Assembly (NCBI GenBank): GCA_038239305.1
Contig: JBBSEW010000022.1
Location: 1 to 56,039, forward strand
Source of the DNA: JALYUA01 sp038239305
Lineage (GTDB): Bacteria > Acidobacteriota > Thermoanaerobaculia > UBA5066 > Gp7-AA6
Length of the DNA stretch: 56,039 nucleotides
Reading direction: 5' to 3'
The notes under the pieces were generated by a model. The model saw only the letters and a list, made by a program, of their open reading frames with translations. It did not search any database and was not told the DNA's origin. Positions 8,948 through 17,696 of the stretch are shown piece by piece. The position numbers and the translations under genes were made by a program. Within the stretch, counting starts at the first letter, position 1. Each line of letters opens with the position of its first letter.

Positions 8948-9469
8948 CTAGCTCCGAACGATCGGTTCCGCGCCGTCGGGGTCCGGGACCGTCGCCGTCT
9001 GCGGGCTGTCGGGATTCGACCCGGCGAGGCCGGGATCCGGCAGCTCGTCGGTCGGCCCGGAGTGAGGCGCCGAGTCGGCGAGGCCGGAGTGCGCCGGCTC
9101 GGACGCATCGGCATCGGCATCGGCATCGGCAACGGCAAGGGGAATCGCCGGCTCGGGATGGCGAAGCTTCCAGAGAGCGCGGCCGGCCCAGATCCCTGAG
9201 CCGGCGAAGAACAGCAGCGCGAGCCCGTCCACGACGCCGAAGACGATCCACGCGCCCGGCCAGCGCTTCTCGAATCCATAGATCAGCACGGGGAGGAAGA
9301 GAAGAAACGAGTAGATCGCGAGCACGATCGTCCGGCGCAGCTCGTGTTGCCGGTCCCGCGGCGGCTCGAGAAATCCGAGGCCCTGCGCCAGCCGGTAGAC
9401 GAGCCACGCGAAGGCGGGTGCGGCGACGACGGCGAGGCCCATCCAGATGTACGGACGGGTCAGGGTCAT
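8948..9469 (-). CDS. Small membrane protein of unknown function with an Asp/Ala and Pro-rich tail
   Basis: I do not recognise a family. The 173-residue product has three predicted membrane helices, at about residues 8-30, 45-65 and 74-95, followed by a hydrophilic tail. The tail contains ADADADADA, encoded by a six-base microsatellite (about 9105-9137), and several Pro/Gly/Asp/Ser-rich segments. A good ribosome site (AAAGGAG, eight bases before ATG 9469) sits in the 19-base gap after ftsK, and fmt starts two bases after its stop. It is therefore cotranscribed with ftsK and fmt. No catalytic motif is visible. Confidence 0.75.
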   Translation of the reverse strand: MTLTRPYIWMGLAVVAAPAFAWLVYRLAQGLGFLEPPRDRQHELRRTIVLAIYSFLLFLPVLIYGFEKRWPGAWIVFGVVDGLALLFFAGSGIWAGRALWKLRHPEPAIPLAVADADADADASEPAHSGLADSAPHSGPTDELPDPGLAGSNPDSPQTATVPDPDGAEPIVRS

Positions 9470-9488
9470 CCTCGAGGCTCCTTTCCTG

Positions 9489-11876
9489 TCATCGCGGCTG
9501 CCGGTCCACTTCTTCGAAGTAATCCTGGGAGACGAGCACCTCGCGCGGCTTCGAGCCGCGAGGCGGACCGAGAAGCCCGTCCCGCGACATCATGTCGATC
9601 AGCTTGCCCGCCCGCGAGAACCCCACTCCCATCCGCCGCTGGAGAAACGAAATCGAAGCCATCTTCTCCTTGACGACCAGTCGCGCGGCCTCGTCGTAGA
9701 GAGGATCGGCGTCGTCGCCGCTCTCGCCCTCCCCGCGCCGCGTCATTTCCTCGCGATCTCTCGTGACCTCTTCGTTGAAGCGCGGCTTGCCCTGCTTGCG
9801 CAGGAACTTCATCAGCGCCGCCGTCTCCTGCACCGAGACGTACGCCCCGTGCACGCGCCGGAGCCGCGAGGTGCCCGGCGGAAGGAACAGCATGTCGCCC
9901 CGTCCCAACAGCCGCTCCGCGCCGTTGCCGTCCAGGATCACGCGCGAATCCACTTTCGATGAGACCTTGAAGGCGATGCGGGACGGCAAATTCGCCTTGA
10001 TGACGCCGGTGAGGACGTCGACCGAAGGGCGCTGCGTCGCCACCACGAGATGAATGCCCACGGCGCGCGCCTTCTGGGCAAGCCGCACGATCGATTCCTC
10101 GACGTCCTTGGGGGCCGTCATCATGAGGTCGGCGAGCTCGTCGATCACGATGACGATGAGCGGCATCGGCTCGAGCTTCAGATCGTCGTCCGGGTGGTCC
10201 GCCTTGACCCGGGCGATCACTTCCGGGTCTTTGATGGCGGCGTTGTACTGCTCGACGTTTCTGACCTGGCCCACATCGGACAGGAACTGGAAGCGCTCCT
10301 CCATCACGCCGACGGCCCACTTCAAGGCGTTCGCGGCCTTCTTCGGGTCCGTAATGATCGGCGTCAGCAGGTGGGGCAGGTTTTCGTAGATCTCGAGCTC
10401 GACCATCTTCGGGTCGATCAGGATCAGCTTCACCTGGTCGGGGCGCGCCTTGAAGAGGAGCGAAGTCAGAAGCGCGTTGATGCCGACGCTCTTGCCCGAT
10501 CCCGTCGTTCCGGCGATGAGGAGGTGAGGCATGCCGCGCAAGTCGTCCACGACGGGCTCGCCGTGGATGTCCTTGCCGAGCGCGAGCGTCAGGAGCGACG
10601 GGGATCGCGTGAACTTCTCGGACTCGAGGACGTCGCGCAGCGAGATCACCTCCCCGCCTCCGGGGTTCGGCACCTCGATCCCGACGCTCGCGCGGCCCGG
10701 CAGCCTCTCGATGCGGATCGATTCGGCGGAGAGCGCGAGCGCGAGGTCCTCGGAGAGGCCCATGACCTGGTTGACCTTGATTCCGGCGGCGGGACGGAAT
10801 TCGTACGTCGTCACGACGGGACCCGGGTGGTATTCCGCGACGTCCCCTTCGACACCGAACTCCGCGCACTTCGCCGCGATGACGCGGCCGTTTTCCGCCA
10901 GCAGCTTCCGGTCGACCGTCCCGACGTTCTCGCGCCGTTCGAGGAGGGAAACCTGCGGGTAGGTGTAGCCCTCGACGACGAGGGGAAGGTTCTGTTGCGG
11001 CTCCGGCTTTTTCCGGCCCGACGCCGAGCGGCTCGAGGATGAAGACGAGGACGGGGACATTGCGGATGCCGACGTCGAGAAGGAGCTCGCCGCCCGGGGA
11101 GCGGCGACCCGGGTGAGCGAGAGCTTGCCGGGGCCCGGCATTTCGCGGAGCACGGGCGCCGGATCCTCCTCCGCGAACGGAATCTCGTCGAGGGTCACCG
11201 GCTCCCGGCGGGCCTTTTCGAGATGTTTCGCGACGACCGTCCTTCGGAGGCGTTCTTTCGTCTTCTGATCCCGCTGCCGGACCCACCGCACCGTGAGCCG
11301 GCTCCAGACGCCGGCGAAACGCACGCGCAGCCCGAGGAACAGCTCGGCGAGCGACAACTGGGTCGCGAGCGGAATCGCGAGAAGGACAAACGCGGAGCAC
11401 AGGAGGACGGCTCCCGTCGTGCCGAGCTGGCCTCGCACCGCATCCGATACCGCGCGGCCGATGACGCCGCCCGCCTCCGTCTCCTCGCCGGCAAGCGTCC
11501 GGCGGCCGAGGGACAACGCGAGCAGCGCCGGAACGAAGAACGCGAGAAGCCCCATTCCGGCGGCCTTCGTCGCCGGATTCTCGAACGGCCGCTGCCAGAA
11601 GCGGCGCCAGCCCCAGTACAGGAAGACGAACGGGATCACCCAGGAGGCGAATCCGACCGCCGCGTACAGCGCCGCGGACAATGAGGCGCCGAAGCTTCCG
11701 ATCCAGTTCGCGGGCAGCGCCGGCAACGCCGACCCGCCGGTCGAGTGGGAAAAAAGGCTCGGATCGGCGGGGTCGTGGGACAGGAGCGAAAGCGCGACCA
11801 GCACCCCCACGAGGAGCAGGACGACTCCGATCGCTTCGCTGGCCAGACGGCCGCGCCAGAAAGATCCTTGGCTCAA
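9489..11876 (-). CDS. ftsK: DNA translocase FtsK/SpoIIIE
   Basis: FtsK pumps chromosomal DNA through the closing septum. The 795-residue protein has four N-terminal membrane helices in about the first 180 residues, a variable linker, then the RecA-like motor with Walker A GTTGSGKSVG near residue 455, Walker B in LILIDPKMVELE and VIVIDELADLMM, and a C-terminal gamma winged-helix domain (SFLQRRMGVGFSRAGKLIDM) that reads polar DNA sequences. The linker is short compared with E. coli FtsK and resembles SpoIIIE-sized proteins. The TTG at 11876 is eight bases downstream of a CATAAT hexamer with no Shine-Dalgarno, suggesting a leaderless start. It heads the ftsK-membrane protein-fmt-rsmB unit. Confidence 0.96.
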   Translation of the reverse strand: MSQGSFWRGRLASEAIGVVLLLVGVLVALSLLSHDPADPSLFSHSTGGSALPALPANWIGSFGASLSAALYAAVGFASWVIPFVFLYWGWRRFWQRPFENPATKAAGMGLLAFFVPALLALSLGRRTLAGEETEAGGVIGRAVSDAVRGQLGTTGAVLLCSAFVLLAIPLATQLSLAELFLGLRVRFAGVWSRLTVRWVRQRDQKTKERLRRTVVAKHLEKARREPVTLDEIPFAEEDPAPVLREMPGPGKLSLTRVAAPRAASSFSTSASAMSPSSSSSSSRSASGRKKPEPQQNLPLVVEGYTYPQVSLLERRENVGTVDRKLLAENGRVIAAKCAEFGVEGDVAEYHPGPVVTTYEFRPAAGIKVNQVMGLSEDLALALSAESIRIERLPGRASVGIEVPNPGGGEVISLRDVLESEKFTRSPSLLTLALGKDIHGEPVVDDLRGMPHLLIAGTTGSGKSVGINALLTSLLFKARPDQVKLILIDPKMVELEIYENLPHLLTPIITDPKKAANALKWAVGVMEERFQFLSDVGQVRNVEQYNAAIKDPEVIARVKADHPDDDLKLEPMPLIVIVIDELADLMMTAPKDVEESIVRLAQKARAVGIHLVVATQRPSVDVLTGVIKANLPSRIAFKVSSKVDSRVILDGNGAERLLGRGDMLFLPPGTSRLRRVHGAYVSVQETAALMKFLRKQGKPRFNEEVTRDREEMTRRGEGESGDDADPLYDEAARLVVKEKMASISFLQRRMGVGFSRAGKLIDMMSRDGLLGPPRGSKPREVLVSQDYFEEVDRQPR

Positions 11877-11884
11877 TCCCGACC

Positions 11885-11890
11885 ATTATG
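11885..11890 (-). promoter_or_regulatory. -10-like CATAAT eight bases before the ftsK start
   Basis: CATAAT on the minus strand (one mismatch to TATAAT) ends eight bases before the TTG at 11876. A GC hairpin (GGGGC-aattcc-GCCCC) lies immediately upstream and may end transcription of the preceding MBL gene. No clear -35 is present. Confidence 0.4.
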
Positions 11891-11922
11891 GGGCGGAATT
11901 GCCCCGGGAGCTACTGCCGGCG

Positions 11923-12945
11923 CTACTTCGCCTCGTCGAACGCCGTGGAGGCGTTGGATCCGAAGCGCTCCTTGTAACCGTTCCAGCTCTCGTAGGCGGG
12001 AAGCGCCACTTCCTTCACGAATGCCTCTTTCGTCTTGCCGGCCGACTTCGCCGCGCGCGCGGCGCCGGTGAGATCGACGACGTACTGCCGCAGCAGCTTC
12101 AGCCCGTTCACGTCGCTCACCTCGCCATGGCCGGGGATGATCGTCGTGTTCTCGGGCACCTTCGTCAGCACCTTGTCGATCGCGGCGATGTAGCCCGAGA
12201 TCGAGCCGCCGCTGTTGACGTCGATGAAGGTGATCACCCGGTTGAAGAAGTCGTCCCCCATGTGGAGGACGTTCGCCTTCTCGAAGTAGACGACGCTGTC
12301 GCCGTCCGTGTGCGCGGGAGGGAGATGCCAGACGTGGATCGTCTCGTCGCCCATGTGGATCGTGAGCTGCGAATCGAACGTCATGACGGGCGCGGGGATG
12401 TCCTCGACCTTGACCGTCTTCGCCCAGGCGATCTGATCCGTGAAGAACTTCACCATGTCGGCGTTTCCGGTCTTTCGGGCCTTCTCGAGCTCTGCCGGGT
12501 AGTCGCGCTGGATGTCGGCCGGGCTCGCGAGCATGTGGGTCCGCACGTTGTCGTGCGCGATGATCATCGCGAACTGCCGGAACACTTCGTTGCCGCCGAC
12601 GTGATCGCCGTGATGGTGCGTGTTCAGGAGGAACTTGATCGGCTTGTCGGTGACCTTGCGGATCTGTTCGACGATCCCGGGCGCCAGATCCTTGAACTGC
12701 GAATCGATGACGAGGACCGCGTCGGGCCCCACGAAGAACCCGACGTTCCCGCCGCGGCCGTAGAGCGCGTACACGCTGCCCGCCAGCGGCTTCACGCGGA
12801 ACGGATCGGACGGGGGGGCCGCGGCGTGATGGTCCGCGCCCGCCGTCGGTGTTGGCCTGGGGGCCGCGGCATGCGTCTGGGCGATCAGGATCGTCGACGA
12901 CGTCAGAACCGCGAGCGTGGCAAACAGCGTCTTCATTCTCTTCAT
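11923..12945 (-). CDS. Exported MBL-fold metallo-hydrolase
   Basis: This is a metallo-beta-lactamase-fold hydrolase with a Sec-type signal peptide (MKRMKTLFATLAVLTSSTIL, cleavage likely after the Ala-rich stretch), so it acts outside the cytoplasm. The zinc motif HHHGDH appears in LLNTHHHGDHVGGNEVF; later ligands are in PAHTDGDSVVYF and IPGHGEVSD. The 340-residue length and layout resemble the broad cyclase/B3-like group of periplasmic MBL proteins rather than a proven beta-lactamase. The start ATG at 12945 has AGGGAG five bases upstream. It stands alone, divergent from trpS. The substrate is unknown. Confidence 0.88.
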   Translation of the reverse strand: MKRMKTLFATLAVLTSSTILIAQTHAAAPRPTPTAGADHHAAAPPSDPFRVKPLAGSVYALYGRGGNVGFFVGPDAVLVIDSQFKDLAPGIVEQIRKVTDKPIKFLLNTHHHGDHVGGNEVFRQFAMIIAHDNVRTHMLASPADIQRDYPAELEKARKTGNADMVKFFTDQIAWAKTVKVEDIPAPVMTFDSQLTIHMGDETIHVWHLPPAHTDGDSVVYFEKANVLHMGDDFFNRVITFIDVNSGGSISGYIAAIDKVLTKVPENTTIIPGHGEVSDVNGLKLLRQYVVDLTGAARAAKSAGKTKEAFVKEVALPAYESWNGYKERFGSNASTAFDEAK

Positions 12946-13019
12946 CGGGAGCTCCCTTTTTCTCGTTTCTGTCGTGGGCGAGCCGGAGGATATCGCGGCG
13001 GCGGCGTGCCGCGGGACAC

Positions 13020-13025
13020 TAGAAT
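13020..13025 (+). promoter_or_regulatory. -10-like TAGAAT six bases before the trpS start
   Basis: TAGAAT ends six bases before the ATG at 13032 and no Shine-Dalgarno lies between, so the mRNA would start at the initiation codon. The -35 region is GC-rich and does not match TTGACA. Confidence 0.4.
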
Positions 13026-13031
13026 GCGCGG

Positions 13032-14060
13032 ATGAGCGAGGCCTCCTTCTCGGGCGTTCCCGGCGGTGCGGACGTTTCCGGCGCCCCCCGCCGCCCGCGC
13101 ATCCTGTCGGGCGTCCAGCCGTCCGGAAAGCTCCATCTCGGCAACTACTTCGGCGCCATTCGCCAGCACATCGCCCTGCAGGACGAGGGCCAGTGCTTCT
13201 TCTTCATCGCCGACTACCACGCCCTGACGACCATCCAGGACCGAGCGGCCCTCCGCGAGAACGTTCACGCCGTCGCGCTCGACTACCTCGCGCTCGGACT
13301 CGATCCGGAGAAGACCGCTTTCTTCCGGCAGTCCGATGTTCCCGAAGTCACGGAGCTCGCCTGGATCCTGTCGACGGCGACCGGAATGGGTCTCCTCGAG
13401 CGCGCCCATTCCTTCAAAGACAAGCTCGCGCGCGGCATCCCGGCGAGCGTCGGCCTCTTCAACTATCCGCTCCTTATGGCGGCCGACATCCTGATCTATC
13501 GCTCGAACCTCGTCCCCGTCGGGCAGGATCAGGTCCAGCACATAGAGATGACCCGGGACATCGCCGGCTATTTCAACCAGACCTGGAAGAAGGTCTTTCC
13601 GCTCCCCGAGGCGCGGCTCGACCGCGCGCCGCTCGTGCCGGGAACGGACGGCAAGAAGATGAGCAAGTCCTACGGAAACACGATCGACATCTTCGCCGAA
13701 GGCCCGGCTCTCCAGAGCGCGGTCATGAAAATCGTGACGGACAGCACGCCGGTCGACGCGCCGAAGGATCCGGAGAAGGACACGGTCTTCGCGCTGTATT
13801 CCCTGTTTGCCTCCCCATCCGAACGCGAAGAGCTGGCCGCGCGTTATCGCGCCGGCGGCCTCGGATATGGCGACGCCAAGAAGCTCCTCCTCCGGAGGAT
13901 CGACGAGACGTTCGGTCCCGCGCGCGATAAACGACGGGAGCTCGCGAAAAGCCCCGACCAGATCGAAGCCGCACTTCGCTCCGGCGCCGAGCGCGCCGGC
14001 AGCGTCGCGCGGGAGACGATGAGGCGAGTGCGGGAAGCGGTAGGGCTGAGCGAAAAGTAG
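13032..14060 (+). CDS. trpS: Tryptophan--tRNA ligase
   Basis: TrpS charges tRNA-Trp in the cytoplasm. The 342-residue class I synthetase shows the HIGH-type motif in SGVQPSGKLHLGNYFGA, the tryptophan-pocket region DYHALTT, the segment VGQDQVQHIEMTRDIA and the KMSKS motif in GTDGKKMSKSYGN. A ~20-residue Gly/Ala-rich leader precedes the conserved domain. The ATG at 13032 is kept because a TAGAAT hexamer sits six bases before it, consistent with leaderless transcription. It is a single-gene unit, divergent from the MBL hydrolase, and followed by a repeat-bearing convergent gap. Confidence 0.97.
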   Translation: MSEASFSGVPGGADVSGAPRRPRILSGVQPSGKLHLGNYFGAIRQHIALQDEGQCFFFIADYHALTTIQDRAALRENVHAVALDYLALGLDPEKTAFFRQSDVPEVTELAWILSTATGMGLLERAHSFKDKLARGIPASVGLFNYPLLMAADILIYRSNLVPVGQDQVQHIEMTRDIAGYFNQTWKKVFPLPEARLDRAPLVPGTDGKKMSKSYGNTIDIFAEGPALQSAVMKIVTDSTPVDAPKDPEKDTVFALYSLFASPSEREELAARYRAGGLGYGDAKKLLLRRIDETFGPARDKRRELAKSPDQIEAALRSGAERAGSVARETMRRVREAVGLSEK

Positions 14061-14077
14061 CTCTCCGCCGGCTGTTC

Positions 14078-14221
14078 GGTCACCGTCGGTCGTCGGTCGT
14101 CGGTTCCAGTCCCCGGCATCGGAACCCACGACGGAACGATCGGTAACGGACAACGGCCCGGTGCATCGGCAAGCGGTCGTCCCGGCTCGAACCTCTCACC
14201 TCAAACCTCAAACACCAGACA
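14078..14221. repeat. Short-word repeat gap (GTCGGTC and CCTCAAA words)
   Basis: The convergent gap after trpS holds three GTCGGTC words (about 14085-14105) and, nearer the radical SAM gene, CCTCAAACCTCAAAC and ACATCAGACATCA words. They resemble the other heptamer tracts in this window. No gene is supported here. Confidence 0.65.
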
Positions 14222-15250
14222 TCAGACATCAAACAGCTCCGCTTGAAGGGAGGGACGCCGAAAGGGCGACGCCTCCCCTGCATGGTCGGTTTCTCCTTCT
14301 CCATTCATCCCGAGCCGGCGGCACTCGGCGCGGAACAGCGCTTCGATCACCGCCCATCGCGGCCCTACCCCCCGCATGCGCGCGCCGAAGCGGGATTCGT
14401 TCACGCCGCCGTTTCGGATCTGCTGGATGGCGCTCCACACCTTCTCGGCCCGGTCGGGGAAAGCAGCCTCGAGACGCTCCCGGAAAACCGGAAGAGTGGC
14501 CCCCGCGAGGCGCACGGGGATCAGAAAGGCGCGACGGGCGCCCGCGGCGTGCGACCGGCGCAGCACCTCCGCGATCTGCCCGTCGTTTAACCCGGGAATT
14601 ACCGGGGCGATCCCGACCCCGACCGGCACGCCCGCGTCGGCGAGAATCCGGATCGTCTCGAACCGCTGAGACGGCGGGCTGGTGAAGGGCTCGATCGCCC
14701 GTGACATCGCGTCGTCGGAGAAGGGAATGCTCAGGCTGACGAACGCGCTCGCTTCCCGCGCCAGCCGCGAGAGCAGATCGACGTCGCGCCGGATGAGTGC
14801 ACCCTTCGTAATGATGCCGACCGGGTTCCGGAAGGCGAGGCAGATCTCCAGGCAGCGCCGCGTCAGCCCGTACACGGCCTCGAGGGGCTGGTAGCAGTCC
14901 GTGTTTCCGGAAAAGGCGATGCGCTCTCCCGCCCAGGAACGCCGGGACAGCTCGCGTTCGAGGAGCTCTGCCGCGTTGGTCTTCACGACGATCTTCCGGT
15001 CGAAGTCCGTGCCGGCGCCAAACCCCAGGTATTCGTGGCTCGTCCGCGCGTAGCAGTAAGCGCACGCGTGGAAACAGCCGCGGTAGGCGTTGACCGAATA
15101 TCGAAATCCCACGTCCGGGCTGTCGTTCTCCGCGAGAATCGTCTTCGCCCGCTCCTCGAAAACTTCGAGCCGCGCCGCAGGAGGCTCGCCGAGCCATTCC
15201 GCGTGGCAGGAATCCCAGGGATTCGGAGGGTTGGAAATGACGAGAACCAT
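14222..15250 (-). CDS. PA0069/SPL-like radical SAM protein
   Basis: This is a radical S-adenosylmethionine enzyme of the PA0069/Rv2578c group, related to spore photoproduct lyase-like proteins of unknown substrate. The 342-residue protein carries the [4Fe-4S] cluster motif CxxxCxxC in YRGCFHACAYCYAR near residue 60, followed by the SAM-binding segments SGNTDCYQPLEA and NPVGIITKGALI. The ATG at 15250 has no Shine-Dalgarno; a TAAATT lies nine bases upstream. The ~25 residues at the C terminus are variable. The gene stands alone, convergent to trpS. Cluster binding is well supported; the reaction is not known. Confidence 0.9.
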   Translation of the reverse strand: MVLVISNPPNPWDSCHAEWLGEPPAARLEVFEERAKTILAENDSPDVGFRYSVNAYRGCFHACAYCYARTSHEYLGFGAGTDFDRKIVVKTNAAELLERELSRRSWAGERIAFSGNTDCYQPLEAVYGLTRRCLEICLAFRNPVGIITKGALIRRDVDLLSRLAREASAFVSLSIPFSDDAMSRAIEPFTSPPSQRFETIRILADAGVPVGVGIAPVIPGLNDGQIAEVLRRSHAAGARRAFLIPVRLAGATLPVFRERLEAAFPDRAEKVWSAIQQIRNGGVNESRFGARMRGVGPRWAVIEALFRAECRRLGMNGEGETDHAGEASPFRRPSLQAELFDV

Positions 15251-15406
15251 GAAGGCGTAAATTTAGCGCAAATCGCCGCAGCGGTCGAGATCGCCGCGGG
15301 TGTCGCCCTCTGCTCCGCTGAGCCCTCCCCTCGGCCGACAACGGCAACGAGGACAACCGCGCCGGGGGCAGCAAAATCGGATCGGTCCGCCGACGGCTTC
15401 ACCTGA

Positions 15407-15420
15407 CAAAGTACTTGACA
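15407..15420 (+). promoter_or_regulatory. Putative operator/-35 (CAAAGTACTTGACA) of the winged-helix regulator pair
   Basis: The palindrome AAGTACTT overlaps TTGACA (15415-15420), a perfect -35. A weak -10 (CATCCT, 15438-15443) follows at 17 bases and ends seven bases before ATG 15451. A near copy, CAAAGTACTCTACA, sits at the start of the third gene (16506-16519). The arrangement suggests autorepression by the regulator encoded at 16053 (inference). Confidence 0.45.
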
Positions 15421-15450
15421 GCGATGGAGGCCCGAATCATCCTCTTCGCC

Positions 15451-16053
15451 ATGGACCGTCCGAGCCGTTTCCCGGCTCCCCCCGAGCTCGGCAATCGCGC
15501 CATCGACAACCTCCGTTTCATCCGCGAGACGATGGAGCGCGCCGCGTCTTTCACGGCGGTGCCGGGCTGGGGCGGCGTGGGCATGGGCGTCACGGCGCTC
15601 GCGGCGGCGCTGCTTTCGACGCGCGCCCGAACCCCTGAGGAATGGCTCGGAATATGGCTCGCGGAGGCCTTCGTCGCGTTCTCGATCGGAGCGTGGGCGA
15701 TGGCGCGCAAGTCGAGCCGCGTGGGCCTGACGCTCTTCTCGGGCCCGGCCCGGCGATTCGTCCTGACGCTCTCGCCGCCCCTCTTCGCGGGGGCCGTCCT
15801 CACGATCGTGCTCGCGGCCGCGCACCAGACCGCCCTTCTGCCGGGAGTCTGGCTCCTGCTCTACGGAACCGCCGTGATCACGGGCGGCGCCTTCGCGGTC
15901 CGAATCGTCCCGGTGATGGGGGTTCTCCTGATGCTTCTCGGGGTTGTCGCCCTGGCATCTCCGTCGTCGTGGGGGACGGGATTTCTCGCGGCGGGATTCG
16001 GCGGCCTGCAGATCGGCTTCGGAATCGCCATCGCCCGGAGGCATGGCGGCTGA
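15451..16053 (+). CDS. Membrane protein paired with a winged-helix regulator
   Basis: The product (about 200 residues) begins MDRPSRFPAPPELGNRAIDN, has a short cytoplasmic N-terminal helix and then about six hydrophobic helices. It is recognisable as the membrane partner commonly placed before a small winged-helix regulator in Acidobacteriota-like genomes, but its function is unknown. I chose ATG 15451 since a TTGACA -35 covers the upstream TTG; starts at 15415 or 15424 remain possible. Its stop overlaps the regulator start (TGATG), so the two are translationally coupled and probably functionally linked, perhaps as membrane sensor and DNA-binding protein (inference). Confidence 0.75.
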   Translation: MDRPSRFPAPPELGNRAIDNLRFIRETMERAASFTAVPGWGGVGMGVTALAAALLSTRARTPEEWLGIWLAEAFVAFSIGAWAMARKSSRVGLTLFSGPARRFVLTLSPPLFAGAVLTIVLAAAHQTALLPGVWLLLYGTAVITGGAFAVRIVPVMGVLLMLLGVVALASPSSWGTGFLAAGFGGLQIGFGIAIARRHGG

Positions 16054-16469
16054 TGGCGCGCCCTCGATCCGCACCCTCCGTTTCCGCCGCCTCCGCCTCC
16101 GTCCGCACCGGGGGCCGTTCGAAAACAACCCCCGCATCCACCCGCCGGGGGTTGCCGGATCGTCACGGCGCCGTTCCCGATCTCGACCGCCTCATCCACG
16201 AGCGCCTGCGGCTCGCGATCGTGAGCGCGCTCGCCGCCCACGACTCCCTTTCCTTCCGCGAGCTGAAGGCTCTCCTCCGGGCGTCCGACGGGAATCTCTC
16301 GGTGCACGCCCGCAAGCTGGAGGATGCCGGGTACGTCGCATCCGAGAAGTCGTTCGAGAAGCGCGTCCCGAAGACCGAGTACCGGCTGACGGCGGAAGGC
16401 CGGCGCGCATTCGAACGCTACCTCCGCCATCTCGAGGCGCTCGTCGAGAACGCCCGCCGCCGTTCCTGA
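16053..16469 (+). CDS. Winged-helix transcriptional regulator (HTH_34/ArsR-MarR-like)
   Basis: The 138-residue protein has a basic, Ser/Ala-rich N-terminal extension of about 45 residues and a winged helix-turn-helix domain: LIHERLRLAIVSALAAHDS, SFRELKALLRASDGNLSVHAR (recognition helix) and a wing through KRVPKTEYRLTAEGRRAFERY. This resembles the small PF13601-type regulators. The start overlaps the stop of the membrane protein (TGATG). It probably binds the AAAGTACTT palindromes at 15407 and 16506 and represses its own operon; this is inferred from position. The effector is unknown. Confidence 0.85.
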   Translation: MARPRSAPSVSAASASVRTGGRSKTTPASTRRGLPDRHGAVPDLDRLIHERLRLAIVSALAAHDSLSFRELKALLRASDGNLSVHARKLEDAGYVASEKSFEKRVPKTEYRLTAEGRRAFERYLRHLEALVENARRRS

Positions 16470-16502
16470 CTCCCCGGCTTTTTTTTGCGAGGATACTTCA
16501 TA

Positions 16503-17264
16503 ATGCAAAGTACTCTACAAGACGGCCTCCCGGTCCGGACGCTCGCCGGATCGGCTTTCGAGCCGGCGCATCCGGTCGCCTCGACCCTGTTCTTCCTGGC
16601 GGCGGCCACGCTCATCATCGCGGCGGCGGGCGCATCGTTCGTCTGCCTCGTGGCCCATCGCCGCGCGCTCGCCCTTCGTATCGCCGCGGCCGGGATCGCC
16701 GTCGCGTCCGGCTATTCTGCGCTCCTCATCGGCGCTTCCCTCGCCAGCCGGGATCGCGTGCTGGCTCCCGGGGACCGAAAATACTTCTGCGAGATCGATT
16801 GCCATCTCGCCTACTCCGTCGAGGGCATCGAACGGCGGAAGACGGTGGGCCGCGAAGGCGCCAGGATGATCGCACGCGGCCATTTCACGATCGTTCGACT
16901 TCGCGTCTGGTTCGACCCCGCGACGACCGGCCCGTCGAGAGGAAACGCGCCCCTCTCGCCCGGACCGCGCGACGCCTGGCTGCTGGACTCCGTGGGAAAG
17001 CGCCATCTCGCCTCCGAGACCGCGACCCGGGCCCTCGAGAAGGAAGGGGATGAGAAGAAGGAGCGGAGCGGGCTCCTCCCCCTCACCCGCGCCCTCGCTC
17101 CTGGCGAGTCCTGCGAGACAGCGCTCGTGTTCGATCTGGACCGTCGGGCCGACTCCGGCGGCGCGCGTCTCTTCGTCGGCGATCCGCCGGGCCTCGATCG
17201 CGCGCTGGTCGGTTACGAGATCGGGCCGTTCCACGGAAAGACATATTTCGCGATTCCCCTGTGA
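16503..17264 (+). CDS. Hypothetical membrane-anchored protein
   Basis: No family is recognised. The ~253-residue product has two membrane helices near residues 28-50 and 58-80, followed by a soluble domain of about 170 residues containing FCEIDCHLAYSVEG and a Cys-containing C-terminal part that looks like a beta-rich extracytoplasmic domain. ATG 16503 has GAGG ten bases upstream. The putative regulator palindrome lies over its first codons (16506-16519), which suggests it belongs to the same regulon as the preceding pair. The gap to the regulator is only 33 bases. Confidence 0.7.
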   Translation: MQSTLQDGLPVRTLAGSAFEPAHPVASTLFFLAAATLIIAAAGASFVCLVAHRRALALRIAAAGIAVASGYSALLIGASLASRDRVLAPGDRKYFCEIDCHLAYSVEGIERRKTVGREGARMIARGHFTIVRLRVWFDPATTGPSRGNAPLSPGPRDAWLLDSVGKRHLASETATRALEKEGDEKKERSGLLPLTRALAPGESCETALVFDLDRRADSGGARLFVGDPPGLDRALVGYEIGPFHGKTYFAIPL

Positions 17265-17368
17265 CCGTGAACGGGCTCTTGTCACCGACCCGCGGCGCAG
17301 CCAGAATCAGACCCGTGAGGGAGCCCGACTTTCCCCCTCGAGCTCCGACTTCGCGTCGGACTCAGACC

Positions 17369-17590
17369 ATGGCCCGCCTGCCGCGGATGACGGCGCGGCG
17401 GTGGATCGAGTACACCGCGGCCATCCTCGCCGGGAACGGTTTGTACTTCCTCATCCTCTATCCCGGGCTGCCCCCGCTCTTCCAGCACCAGCCCTTCCGC
17501 GTGGATCCGGGCCTGCTCCTCGACTTTTTCTGCTGCGTCGCTGTCTACGCCGTCATCCGGCTGGGCGTGGCGCATGCCCGTCGGACCTGA
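17369..17590 (+). CDS. Small membrane protein, unknown function
   Basis: A 73-residue protein beginning MARLPRMTARRWIEYTAAIL with two hydrophobic helices (about residues 12-32 and 47-65) separated by a loop rich in Pro, Phe and Gln. The open frame extends to a GTG at 17261 that overlaps the previous gene, but the added residues are Arg/Pro-rich and non-hydrophobic, so I prefer ATG 17369; a second ATG at 17387 is possible. Function cannot be inferred. Confidence 0.6.
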   Translation: MARLPRMTARRWIEYTAAILAGNGLYFLILYPGLPPLFQHQPFRVDPGLLLDFFCCVAVYAVIRLGVAHARRT

Positions 17591-17696
17591 GGACGACCCG
17601 AGCGACGGGAAGACTCTCGCGATCGAAATCGGTGTTGTCGCAAGCCTCCCACTCAGAACGAAAATCGAACAGTCCACGCGGCCCGACGTGAGAGTC

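Noticed and set aside
8011..9279. Upstream extension of the rsmB reading frame
   Set aside because: It is fmt and the membrane gene read out of frame; rsmB starts at GTG 8010 overlapping the fmt stop.
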